From: Saccharicrinis aurantiacus
GTDB lineage: Bacteria > Bacteroidota > Bacteroidia > Bacteroidales > Marinilabiliaceae
Length of the DNA stretch: 41,227 nt
Assembly (NCBI RefSeq): GCF_001660705.2
Contig: NZ_LYBV02000053.1
Span: forward strand, 1 to 41,227
Direction: 5' to 3'
Shown here: positions 8,312 through 15,908 of the stretch, in pieces
Numbering within the stretch: position 1 is the stretch's first letter
Layout of the letters: each line of letters opens with the position of its first letter
Position numbers and translations under genes: made by a program
Notes under the pieces: generated by a model
What the model saw: only the letters and a program-made list of their open reading frames with translations
The model's database searches: none
Told to the model about the DNA's origin: nothing

Positions 8312-8360
8312 TCGGGAGTAAAATACGAATATTTTATCACTCCCGAATAACTCCCGATTA
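8312..8360. repeat. A-type integrase arm repeats
   Basis: Tandem 11-bp units ACTCCCGAATA (8339-8349) and ACTCCCGATTA (8350-8360) plus an inverted TCGGGAGT (8312-8319). They take the place of the ACTCACT units at the same distance from the core in element B. Arm-type sites are inferred from position and arrangement. Confidence 0.6.
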
Positions 8361-8401
8361 ATTCAATATATATTGGATTATATTGAATTGATAAAAAACA
8401 A

Positions 8402-8435
8402 AAAAGCCTGTAAATCATACGATTTACAGGCTTTT
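8402..8435. terminator. Bidirectional terminator hairpin (A copy)
   Basis: Perfect 14-bp stem AAAAGCCTGTAAAT / ATTTACAGGCTTTT with a 6-nt loop. It is identical to the hairpin after the tRNA genes at 37687-37720. Each element carries a copy at its integrase-proximal end, so tRNA termination is restored after integration. Confidence 0.8.
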
Positions 8436-8450
8436 GATGTTTGTTATTAA

Positions 8451-8474
8451 ATTAACAGTGATCCCGTTAGGATT
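8451..8474. repeat. att core at the A/B junction
   Basis: 24-nt direct repeat shared exactly with 37737-37760. It includes TGATCCCGTTAGGATT, the last 16 nt of tRNA-Arg (complement). Downstream the tRNA sequence stops, so this is a tRNA fragment, not a gene. It is the distal att site of element B and the proximal att site of element A. Confidence 0.85.
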
Positions 8475-8532
8475 ACATCATCGCTTTGTAATAATCGTAT
8501 AATTAGCTAGTTAACTGATTTAAAAAGTAAGC

Positions 8533-8551
8533 TACTCACTGATTACTCACC
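8533..8551. repeat. B-type arm repeats at B's distal end
   Basis: TACTCACTGATTACTCAC (8533-8550) is identical to 37623-37640 near the B integrase and differs from the A-type ACTCCCGA repeats. This marks the DNA right of 8474 as the far end of element B. Confidence 0.65.
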
Positions 8552-8691
8552 TAATAATTGATTTGTATTAACTTAATTAGTAGTCCTTTGACTTTTACAA
8601 AGATACAAAAAAGCATTGCTTTAGTAAACCAATTTAACACAAATTGTATGGGATGAAAATAGAAGTTTAGAGTAGCCAAATAGCATTATGC

Positions 8692-8889
8692 TTAATCGTT
8701 TAGGTATTCTTGCACCAGGCTATTTTGGATACCTGTGTAGTTCGCAAAATCATCAGTTGTAATAAACTGATGCTGCTCTTTACCCATATTGTCTTTAATC
8801 TTTTGCAAGAGTCTCCTACTTGCTTTTTCGCTTTTACCAGTGATGCGTTGTACATCCTTGGGATAAATGCACACTCGTGTCAATTTCAT
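8692..8889 (-). CDS. Small HTH-like hypothetical protein
   Basis: 65 residues, MKLTRVCIYPKDVQRITG followed by a Lys/Arg-rich helix and ending in NYTGIQNSLVQEYLND. A short helix-turn-helix-like pattern (PKDVQRITGKSEKASRRLLQK) suggests DNA binding. As I recall, similar short proteins are common in Bacteroidota and often lie near the kind of protein encoded at 9088-9843. It is divergent from that gene (198-nt gap), so it could regulate the cassette. Function unknown. Confidence 0.6.
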   Translation of the reverse strand: MKLTRVCIYPKDVQRITGKSEKASRRLLQKIKDNMGKEQHQFITTDDFANYTGIQNSLVQEYLND

Positions 8890-9027
8890 AATGCCATTAT
8901 TACTATATCTATACTTTATCCATACTTAAAGTATACTTTATTACACTTTCTAATATACTAAATACAAGGTTTATTCTAGGCCTTTTGGGTCCAAAAATAC
9001 GATAAATGGTCATATAGGACATCGAGA

Positions 9028-9058
9028 TTTGAAAGGCTGAAAAACCACGCTTACATTG
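9028..9058 (+). promoter_or_regulatory. Weak promoter candidate for the phage-like cassette
   Basis: TTTG (9028-9031), a 20-nt spacer and TACATTG (9052-9058), a partial match to the Bacteroidetes TTTG / TAnnTTTG promoter. The coding start is 29 nt further on, with AAAAAAGGGAATT before the ATG. Confidence 0.35.
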
Positions 9059-9087
9059 CTATTATTAATCCATTAAAAAAGGGAATT

Positions 9088-9843
9088 ATGGCAAGGCAAA
9101 AAGGAATTATTAAGTTGGAAGGGCGTGTTGGAGATTTGTCTTTTTACAAAAGTGATGGTCAATACTTAGCACGAACTAAGGGAGGCGTAGATGCGGATCG
9201 TATTAAGAATGACCCGGCTTTTGTGCGTACTCGTGAAAATGGTGCTGAATTTGGCAGAGCTGGTAAGGCCAGTAAATTACTGCGTAATGTTTTTAAAGCT
9301 CCGCTAGCGGTAGCTTCAGATAAAAAAGTAGCGAGCAGATTAACTACTCAGATGTTAAAAGTAGCTCAATCGGATAGCTCTAACATTAGAGGGGAACGTA
9401 CAGTAACCAAAGGTGATTTGGGTTTGTTACTGGGCTTTGAGTTTAATGTGAACACGAGTTTGGAGGATATCATGAAAGTGAGTTCTGCGGTTAGCTTCGA
9501 TAGAGCAACTGGAGCTGCCACTGTAAGTACTGATTTTACCAACCCTAAATTGGAGTTGGCAGAGATTGAAGGTGCTGATGTGGCTCGCATGACCATTGGT
9601 GTGGCAGTGGTTGATTTTGAGAGTGCAGAATTTGAAGTAAATGTGGCACAGTCTGATGCTATTGATATTACTTCGAAGGATGCTTTAACTTCATCTGTAT
9701 CAGCGAATATTTCTGCAGATAGTACGCTTCCTGTTTTTATTGTTTTAGGTATCGAGTATTACCAAAAGGTGAATGACGAATTGTACCTCATCAATAGTCA
9801 AGATAGTAGAGCACTTACTATTGTTGGCGTTGATACTGTATAG
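9088..9843 (+). CDS. MARQKG-type hypothetical protein
   Basis: 251 residues, no signal peptide or membrane segment. The N-terminus (KGIIKLEGRVGDLSFYKSDG, then QYLARTKGG) and the motif PAFVRTRENGAEFGRAGKAS are the parts I recognise from many Bacteroidota hypothetical proteins; the layout recalls DUF6266-type proteins (GKVGNVVG...). The C-terminal half is beta-rich and acidic, reminiscent of an Ig-like or structural domain. A good leader (AAAAAAGGGAATT) supports the start. It heads a plus-strand cassette with a small membrane protein, a holin-like protein and a DUF5675 protein. A virion-like or secreted-particle structural role is only a guess. Confidence 0.75.
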   Translation: MARQKGIIKLEGRVGDLSFYKSDGQYLARTKGGVDADRIKNDPAFVRTRENGAEFGRAGKASKLLRNVFKAPLAVASDKKVASRLTTQMLKVAQSDSSNIRGERTVTKGDLGLLLGFEFNVNTSLEDIMKVSSAVSFDRATGAATVSTDFTNPKLELAEIEGADVARMTIGVAVVDFESAEFEVNVAQSDAIDITSKDALTSSVSANISADSTLPVFIVLGIEYYQKVNDELYLINSQDSRALTIVGVDTV

Positions 9844-9923
9844 TTATTAGCCGTTAGGATGCTTCGCTTTAAGTGTTGGGTTTTACAGCTTAGATATTAG
9901 GGATTGGATATTAGAATAGGGAG

Positions 9924-10118
9924 ATGGAGGATACGGCAATTTCACGGAATGGGAAAGCGGGATTTTTAGGAGGCACTTTTGTGAGTGTGTTGCATGGCGT
10001 TTCGATTGGGGGCATGGTGGAAACTATTGTGTATACCATTTTAGGAACTGTGGTGAGCTTTGGCGTATCGTGTTTTTTGAAATATATCGTTAAAAGGTAT
10101 CTCAAGAGAGGGGCTTAA
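9924..10118 (+). CDS. Small membrane protein
   Basis: 64 residues with a short polar N-terminus, then hydrophobic stretches (GFLGGTFVSVLHGVSIGGMVETIVYTILGTVVSFGVSCFL) and a basic tail KRYLKRGA. Two membrane segments or one long one. It lies 80 nt after the MARQKG gene and is followed by a terminator. A similar small protein often accompanies such cassettes as I recall them. Holin or anchor are possible roles. Confidence 0.6.
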   Translation: MEDTAISRNGKAGFLGGTFVSVLHGVSIGGMVETIVYTILGTVVSFGVSCFLKYIVKRYLKRGA

Positions 10119-10177
10119 AGATTTGGTTGTTTGCTTAGGTTGATTCAGTGGTAATGACTACTGATGGTGTTTGGTGT

Positions 10178-10209
10178 AGCCCTTGGATTCTCAGTCCGGG
10201 GGCTTTTTT
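10178..10209 (+). terminator. Rho-independent terminator
   Basis: Stem AGCCCTTGGA / TCCGGGGGCT (10 bp with two G-U pairs), 7-nt loop, then six T. It separates the MARQKG/small membrane genes from the holin-like gene. Confidence 0.8.
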
Positions 10210-10275
10210 GTTCTATCTCTTAGGACGCTAGGCTTTAGGTGTTAGGTATGATTTTAGAGTTTTTAAGGTTTGATT

Positions 10276-10743
10276 ATGAAGTTATTTGAGAGGATAAGTG
10301 CTTTGTTGGGTGATGGATTGGTGAAGGACGTTGGAGACCTTGTCGATAGGTTTGTGACAACGGGTGCTGAAAAGCAAGAGGCGAAAGCGTTGCTTTTGGA
10401 ACTGCAGCACAAACAGGAAATGGAAGCTTTGAAACTATCCTTGGAAACGGAGCAGGAGTTTAATCAACGAATAAAAGATTTGGAGGGTACTGCGAGTGAT
10501 TTAAGCCAATCGGGATGGATGGGAAAAGTAGTGCTTTTCTTACGTGGAGCACAGCGACCTGTGTGGGGTTACTTTGTGGCTTTTATGGATTATATGGTAT
10601 TTGCCGGGCGTTGGAGTTTAAATGCTAATGAGCGATTGGAATCAGCTTTTTGGATAATTAATTTTTTGGTTCTGGGCTTTTTATTTGGTGAGCGTGCCGT
10701 GAAGAATGTGGGACCATTGGTGAGTAAGATGATGAAGAAGTAG
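10276..10743 (+). CDS. 3TM holin-like protein (GTA holin type)
   Basis: 155 residues from the ATG at 10276; an upstream in-frame TTG adds two residues and is less likely. An amphipathic charged N-terminal half (about 1-85, coiled-coil-like) is followed by FLRGAQRPVWGYFVAFMDYM and a second hydrophobic stretch WIINFLVLGFLFGERAV. The RxxQRPVWGY motif is typical of the 'Holin of 3TMs, for gene-transfer release' family. Such proteins form inner-membrane holes that release endolysin. It lies upstream of a DUF5675 protein, which fits a lysis or wall-remodelling pair. Confidence 0.7.
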   Translation: MKLFERISALLGDGLVKDVGDLVDRFVTTGAEKQEAKALLLELQHKQEMEALKLSLETEQEFNQRIKDLEGTASDLSQSGWMGKVVLFLRGAQRPVWGYFVAFMDYMVFAGRWSLNANERLESAFWIINFLVLGFLFGERAVKNVGPLVSKMMKK

Positions 10744-10801
10744 GTGCTAGGACGCTGCGCTTTAGGTGTTAGGCTTTAGGTATTAGGATGCTTTACGGCT
10801 T

Positions 10802-10839
10802 GCCTTGAGATTGCTTTGCTGTGCGTGCAATGACGCAAT
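10802..10839. repeat. Interspersed GCCTTGAGATTGCT repeat, copy 2
   Basis: Copy of the repeat described at 4436-4470, between the holin-like and DUF5675 genes. Confidence 0.75.
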
Positions 10840-10909
10840 ACCGTGGGATTAGTAAAGAGTTAATAGGCTGAAGATTGAAGGCATAAGTGGATTGATAAAA
10901 AGGTGTGTT

Positions 10910-11371
10910 ATGGAGTTAAAGGTTTTAAGATATAGTGATTCTAAGGGGAGTACATTGGGGCTTTTGTTTATTGATGGTTTGTTTGCTTGTTATACTTTGG
11001 AGGATGAGTATAAAGCAATTAAAGAATACGGCAAAACAAGGATAACTGCAGGCAGGTATCCAATACGATTACGTTGTTTTGGTGGGCATCATTGGAAATA
11101 CTTGAAACGTTTTGGAGCAGCATTTCATAAAGGAATGCTGCAAGTAATGAATGTACCATTATTCTCTGATATCCTGATCCACATTGGTAATGATGCAGAT
11201 GATACGGCAGGCTGCTTGCTCTTGGGCAACGTAGCCAACAATAACCAGGTTAAGAATGGTTTTATTGGTAGCAGCACTATTGCTTATTTACGTATCTATG
11301 CAATGGTTAGGGATGCTTTATTGAGAGGTGAGGAAGTATTTATTACTTATGCTAATGAGTTGCATTTGTAA
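10910..11371 (+). CDS. DUF5675 family protein
   Basis: 153 residues from the ATG at 10910 (AAAAAGG 6 nt before it; an in-frame TTG further upstream is less likely). The sequence MELKVLRYSDSKGSTLGLLF, then CYTLEDEYK, TRITAGRYPIRLR, DILIHIGNDADDTAGCLLLG is typical of DUF5675. This family is found in phage and prophage regions and is often placed where lysis genes sit; its enzyme activity is not known to me. Conserved His (HIGN) and Cys (GCLLLG) resemble L,D-transpeptidase-like HxGx / SxGC patterns, so a wall-active role is plausible but unproven. Confidence 0.8.
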   Translation: MELKVLRYSDSKGSTLGLLFIDGLFACYTLEDEYKAIKEYGKTRITAGRYPIRLRCFGGHHWKYLKRFGAAFHKGMLQVMNVPLFSDILIHIGNDADDTAGCLLLGNVANNNQVKNGFIGSSTIAYLRIYAMVRDALLRGEEVFITYANELHL

Positions 11372-11385
11372 ATCTAGTGAACTAT

Positions 11386-11403
11386 CTCTGGGCAAGCCCA
11401 GAG
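11386..11403. terminator. Hairpin after the DUF5675 gene
   Basis: CTCTGGGC / GCCCAGAG with an AA loop, 15 nt after the stop. It lacks a T-run, so termination is uncertain. Confidence 0.35.
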
Positions 11404-11617
11404 CCATCATTTAAAAAAGAACAGCTTCGCTATTCACTTTACAACAGTATGAACGTAGCAAACCTAAAGAATTAAACCCATGTTAGGTTAATATAACAAG
11501 CCCTAGTATTACTCTATAAAATATATTCTACTTCCGCTAATGGGGTATACCTTAAAATTAGTCGCTCAAAGCTAAAATAGTATGCGATGGTTTTATACTT
11601 GATTACACTTTAAATAT

Positions 11618-14131
11618 TCAATAAGTAACGACTAACTGGACTACCTTACCTGTCCGCTCATTATAAGGTTCACCTTTTAATTTAGCTTGCCCATTTAAAG
11701 CTTGACTTAAATATTCAACTTCTTCTTCTTTTAATGGCTCTGTATCTAGTCTGCTTAAAATATTTTTTGCCAATAAATAACGATAATAATAAATGCGTAT
11801 TTGTCGTGGTGTTGCAGAATTCATTCTCTTTATTGCCTTATCCAATACCTCTTTTTCATATATACTTAACTCAAAGGACTCATTGTTTGCTTTATTAGGA
11901 GATTCAGTACTATTCAGTGATTTATCCGTTATTTCTATTAAATTGGGAGTATTACCACTATCACTAACTTCCATCTTAGTATTCTTTTCTCTATTGGAAT
12001 CCAAATCTACAATTCCCTTTTTCACTTTGCCTTCACTCACAAAATCATTTTGAGATTCTAGCTCCTTTGTCTCAACCCTATCTTTTGTTAATGCTCCAAA
12101 ATAGTCCATCCGTTCTTTAGAACTTAATGTAGATAATTGAATGCCCGAAATGAAAAGTTTATCCATATATTCCTTCTCAAGTTGGACTAACTTATCTTCA
12201 AGTTTATTATCTTTTAAAATGTTGTTTAGATTATCAAAATACTTGTTTTTAATTGCAAATTTTAGTTTATCTTGATCAACAGCAACTAATATTAACATTC
12301 GTTTAATAATAGTTTGCTCCTCAAGCATCACTCGCAAAGCATCAATGACGTGTACCATCTTATCAACCCCACAACGATCTAGGTCATCAACAAATAGCAA
12401 TACCCTTGGAGGTTTACTAAAGAATCGCCTTAATATGAAATTATCATATTTATAATACCAGGCGTTCAACAAGAACACAATTTCATTTTGTATTTCAGCT
12501 TGTAAACCGAGAGTCTCTTTAAAACTTACTCCTTGAGTATAACGTTTAATAATAGTGGTGGCTTTTAGTCCATATTTATTGTAGATATACATTAATGTTA
12601 AACCAAATGTTCCCAATAACGCACTCAACAATTCGGGGATTATCTCAGTCACTTCACTTGGAACTACTTCATACTTATATAATAGATATAAACATGGAAT
12701 AATAACGAATAACGCAAATACTAAAGTTATAAATGTATTAGGGATATGGCGAATTGACTGTAACCAAATTGTATTTAGTATTCTACCAAAATAATTACTG
12801 CCTAAATACTTACTGGATAAACACTCATAAAGGTAAGCCCATACAGCCTCAGTATCCTGATACTTCCAAGCATGGAATTTTACAAAATGAAATGGTTTGT
12901 CTTTTTTCTTCTTATCAAGTTTTTTACCCGTATCATAATTAATATTAAACAAGCTGCACAAGTATTTTATAAAATATGTTTTACCTCGGCCCCATTGCCC
13001 AAATACACCAACCATTTGACCTTCCTCTCTTTGCATACTCTCTAACAGCCTCGCAAACTCCTTAGCAATAACAGGAACGTTAAATACAGGTTCTATTTTA
13101 TCACTTCTAAAATAATTAAACCCATGAAAGAGTTCTGCAAAATTTAGCTCTTCCTCTGCTTCTTCTGCTTCTTTATTCTCCTCTTTAAGTTCACCAGCTG
13201 ATTCTGAGGAATCTGAAGCCAGTGTTTTATTGCGTCTTCCATGAGGACTCCCCTCATAAGAACTAGAATCTGAATACTCATGCCACAACTCTTCACCATA
13301 ATCAATAATATTTGCACCTTTCGGCATTTTTTGAATAAGGAAGCTGTGCATTTTTGATATAGGTGTTTTATTACCAAAATTAGCCCCCCTATTATTTGAC
13401 AAGTAAACAAGAGCGTTTCTGGAGTATATGCTCAATACATTATCTGGAGCATAAATAAAAGCGATTTTCCACTTAACAAATTGATGTATACGAATCTTAT
13501 CAATTTCTTCTAATTGATTTGACTTAGCTTTATTAATAATCTCTTTTATTAGCATACTTACTGTAAGCATGGCTTCCTGCGGAGAATTACCGTTACTTAA
13601 ATACCCTAACCATGAGTATTCTTTATCGTGCTTATACTTCTTCGATACTGCTTTAGGCCCTTTTCTTTTATATATACCAAATTTAAAAGAACTACCCCCA
13701 CGAATGCCACCTAAATCAGAATAACCTACTTCTAAATCATAACAAAAGTATTCGGGATATTCTTTAGAGCCACAGTACATATCGAGTTTCATATTTTGAA
13801 CGACTTCTTCTGGCCACTTTTCTTTAAAGTCTTTTAACCTAGCTGCTTTATCACTTTCAATGTAATTAGTGGTGGTATTTATGTTTGAAACCTCACTTGA
13901 TGCAAGGTATTCAAGATATTTTGAAACAGAACCAAGTTCTAAAATTTGCAATCCCTTTTTTGTTATAGTATACCTGTGAGAATTCTCTTCTTTTAGATAT
14001 CCTTCTTTTGCAGCAAACTCAACAGCCGATTTTTTTTCTATAGGTTCATCTTTTCCGGGTGGGGCATAAAAACCACGTTCATTACATTCTGTCAGGATTT
14101 GAAATATTATATTATCTTGTTTATTGGTCAT
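11618..14131 (-). CDS. KAP family P-loop ATPase with N-terminal sensor region
   Basis: 837-residue membrane-associated STAND-like NTPase. The KAP domain shows Walker A GQWGRGKT (378-385), Walker B FVDDLDRCG (580-588), and two membrane segments inserted between them (about 467-486 and 500-517), the normal KAP layout. The N-terminus holds a winged-helix-like stretch (about 1-70) and a region with FVKWKIAFIYAPDNVLSIYS (218-237) that recalls sensor domains fused to McrB-type proteins. An acidic linker (310-330) precedes the KAP core. KAP proteins include the phage-exclusion protein PifA of F plasmid, so a defence role is likely in this island. It is transcribed alone, towards the phage-like cassette. 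Confidence 0.85.
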   Translation of the reverse strand: MTNKQDNIIFQILTECNERGFYAPPGKDEPIEKKSAVEFAAKEGYLKEENSHRYTITKKGLQILELGSVSKYLEYLASSEVSNINTTTNYIESDKAARLKDFKEKWPEEVVQNMKLDMYCGSKEYPEYFCYDLEVGYSDLGGIRGGSSFKFGIYKRKGPKAVSKKYKHDKEYSWLGYLSNGNSPQEAMLTVSMLIKEIINKAKSNQLEEIDKIRIHQFVKWKIAFIYAPDNVLSIYSRNALVYLSNNRGANFGNKTPISKMHSFLIQKMPKGANIIDYGEELWHEYSDSSSYEGSPHGRRNKTLASDSSESAGELKEENKEAEEAEEELNFAELFHGFNYFRSDKIEPVFNVPVIAKEFARLLESMQREEGQMVGVFGQWGRGKTYFIKYLCSLFNINYDTGKKLDKKKKDKPFHFVKFHAWKYQDTEAVWAYLYECLSSKYLGSNYFGRILNTIWLQSIRHIPNTFITLVFALFVIIPCLYLLYKYEVVPSEVTEIIPELLSALLGTFGLTLMYIYNKYGLKATTIIKRYTQGVSFKETLGLQAEIQNEIVFLLNAWYYKYDNFILRRFFSKPPRVLLFVDDLDRCGVDKMVHVIDALRVMLEEQTIIKRMLILVAVDQDKLKFAIKNKYFDNLNNILKDNKLEDKLVQLEKEYMDKLFISGIQLSTLSSKERMDYFGALTKDRVETKELESQNDFVSEGKVKKGIVDLDSNREKNTKMEVSDSGNTPNLIEITDKSLNSTESPNKANNESFELSIYEKEVLDKAIKRMNSATPRQIRIYYYRYLLAKNILSRLDTEPLKEEEVEYLSQALNGQAKLKGEPYNERTGKVVQLVVTY

Positions 14132-15090
14132 GGTTTAATAAATTAAAGAATCATAGAATGAGGTAACTTATTTTATATTGGAGATGTTGTTCATTTCTTA
14201 TGAGTCATTGTATCTATCTGCTTTTTAATACCCTAGGTGTATTTTGTGAAATTATAATTATAAAAATAATTAACAATAAAAGTATGAATATTTCATTAAT
14301 AATCAGTTGTATGTAGGACGTTAAGTTGATTTTATCTAAATATAATTTTGAGCTTAAAGGCTTAAACAACCCCTTTTTACAAGTTGATAAATGAAGTCAA
14401 GGTTGGAGGTGCTATTTTTTGATGCCCTAACAGGGGTTAGTGCTTAGATGTTGGCTATTAGGGGTTTTACAGTTTGCTTTTAAAAAGTTGCCGATGGCAT
14501 CAATAAAATGGGAACTGCACCCGCAGGGCTTGACCTTTACTATTTATCGGCTTGGGAGAATTTTGTGAGAGGATTTGAGTTTAATTGTTAGGTGTTAGTT
14601 TTTAGGACGCTACGCTTTGGTTGCTAGTTGCTAGTAGGTTGATTTAGGTTTAAGGCTGAAGACTGAGGGCTGAAGTGTTTTACTGCTTGGTTGTTAGCTA
14701 TTGGGGATTTAGATTTAATACAACTGTTTGTTTGCAGAGCTGCCCGGTAGGGCCAGGTGCCTACAGCTAGCGATAGGAATGGAAGCGCAATGAATGGAGC
14801 GCAGCGGAATGGGTTGCGGTGGAATTGTGCGTCGAGCCGACTGCGAGTGGAGCAAGGGTGGCAGATTGGAAGTGAACGTAGTGAATGGGAAATGGCATAT
14901 GTTGCCGCATTAGTTGGCGTGTGTTTTTGTTTGAATAGGTGTTGGTTGGGAGTTATTTGCTATTAGGAATTTACAGCTTGCTTATTGCAATAGGCTTTCT
15001 ACACAAAAACCATGACAACTAATGCGAGCCACACGAGGGGTGCAATAGTTTGAAATACAATGGAGGCTAATGGAGCTGCTCAAAATTTAA

Positions 15091-15119
15091 AAAAGTGTGT
15101 TTTTACACGCTTTTGTTTT
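15091..15119. terminator. Terminator hairpin in gene-free region
   Basis: AAAAGTGTGT TTTT ACACGCTTTT followed by GTTTT. The stem is 10 bp with one G-U pair. Works on paper in both directions. Confidence 0.6.
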
Positions 15120-15159
15120 GGGATGCTGAAAGCTGCTGAGAATAAGTGAAACGTAGTGG

Positions 15160-15190
15160 TAATTGTACTTGCGATAGCAAAGTACAATTA
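15160..15190. repeat. 13-bp hairpin with GATA loop
   Basis: TAATTGTACTTGC (15160-15172) pairs with GCAAAGTACAATTA (15177-15190) with one bulged A and a 4-nt loop. No gene is nearby. Confidence 0.75.
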
Positions 15191-15687
15191 TCATGGAGTG
15201 GAATGTTTTGAAGCGACTTGAGGCATGTACAGTGGAATAGCAGGAATGTATTTTAAACTATTGTGCCACGAAGCCCGCAGCGACTAGCAGGCGAGCCTAT
15301 ATGGGGTAGCGATAAACTGGAGGCTTTTGTTTTGGGAGTTTATGGACAAAGCAAGTGCCTACTGGATAGAGTTAGCTACCCGTGAGGAAGACCGTGGGAA
15401 CGCAAAAGGCATGACAGGCTAGAATTTTAGTGCTTAGTTTGAAGGCAGAAGCCAGTAGTCTGATTTATTGCCTACTTATATGAATATACTACTTTAGTGA
15501 GCAGCTTTATTTAAGTGCCTTTGGGTATAAACTTTTTAAATAATGCTGCGATAGCCTGGCGTGATCTTTTGCTGACGAGGGATGACGAACACCGATGGAC
15601 CTCTACTCTATTTTTGTTATTCATAATTTGTTATGAATGTAGAAATATTTGTATATTGCATACAGGTTAGGTTTGGTTAAAGATTGA

Positions 15688-15723
15688 AAAGCTGCTATCG
15701 TTCTCGCGATAGTGGCTTTTTTT
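15688..15723 (+). terminator. Rho-independent terminator, no upstream gene
   Basis: AAAGCTGCTATCG paired with CGATAGTGGCTTT (two G-U pairs) followed by a T-run. It faces an upstream region without a plus-strand gene, which suggests a short non-coding transcript ends here. Confidence 0.7.
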
Positions 15724-15865
15724 ATTTATAGAACACATTATGAATAAAAGTTGACTTGTTCCTTTTATTAAAAGGCATATATAATCTTAAACACAATTGC
15801 TTAGCTATACTGGAGGGATTATAAGTATAACAAGACTGCTTAATTTTAAAATAGGATTTTCTAGT

Positions 15866-15873
15866 TATCTTTA
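15866..15873 (+). promoter_or_regulatory. Candidate -7 box for the NACHT gene
   Basis: TATCTTTA, one mismatch from TAnnTTTG, 36 nt before the ATG. No clear -33 box. Confidence 0.3.
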
Positions 15874-15908
15874 TACATTAGATTTAAATCTATCCAATAT
15901 AAAAGCCA

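Larger units (their letters stand above)
1..8474. mobile_element. Integrative element A (right part only)
   Basis: Partial integrative element whose integrase-proximal end is at 8451-8474. Its minus-strand backbone is integrase, RteC-like gene (nonsense mutated), HTH protein, replication initiator and DnaC-like loader, followed by hsdR as cargo. The order matches element B gene for gene. The right end carries a copy of the tRNA-Arg 3' end sequence and a terminator hairpin. The distal end is not in the window: no second copy of the tRNA-derived core occurs in 1-8450. That hsdR belongs to the element rather than to the chromosome is inferred from its position. Confidence 0.75.
8166..8691. other. 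Attachment region between elements A and B
   Basis: Gene-free 526 nt holding, in order: the 16-bp operator candidate (8231-8246), A-type integrase arm repeats (8312-8360), the terminator hairpin (8402-8435), the tRNA-derived core (8451-8474) and B-type arm repeats (8533-8551). This is the A/B junction; the DNA to the right of the core is the distal end of element B. Confidence 0.8.
14132..15908. other. 1.8-kb gene-free, structured region
   Basis: No credible protein gene on either strand. Between about 14740 and 15420 the sequence is G-rich compared with its surroundings and full of short self-complementary words (GCGCAATG, GGAGCGCAGCGGAATG, GCGACTAGCAGGCGAGCC). It holds a strong hairpin (15160-15190) and two terminators (15091-15119, 15688-15723) with no plus-strand gene upstream. 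Candidates are one or more non-coding RNAs, a transfer origin, or decayed mobile DNA. Confidence 0.6.

Noticed and set aside
8451-8474. A third tRNA-Arg gene
   Set aside because: Only the last 16 nt of the tRNA plus a few downstream nt are present; the sequence then diverges. It is an att core.
8692-11371. A complete prophage
   Set aside because: Only holin-like, DUF5675 and small unknown genes; no terminase, portal, capsid or tail genes.
14757-14966. Open frame of 69 codons in the gene-free region
   Set aside because: No family-like sequence, no leader, and odd composition (Arg/Trp/Cys-rich) that follows from the G-rich structured DNA.
15001-15420. Retron non-coding RNA
   Set aside because: Structured RNA is possible but no reverse transcriptase gene is nearby.
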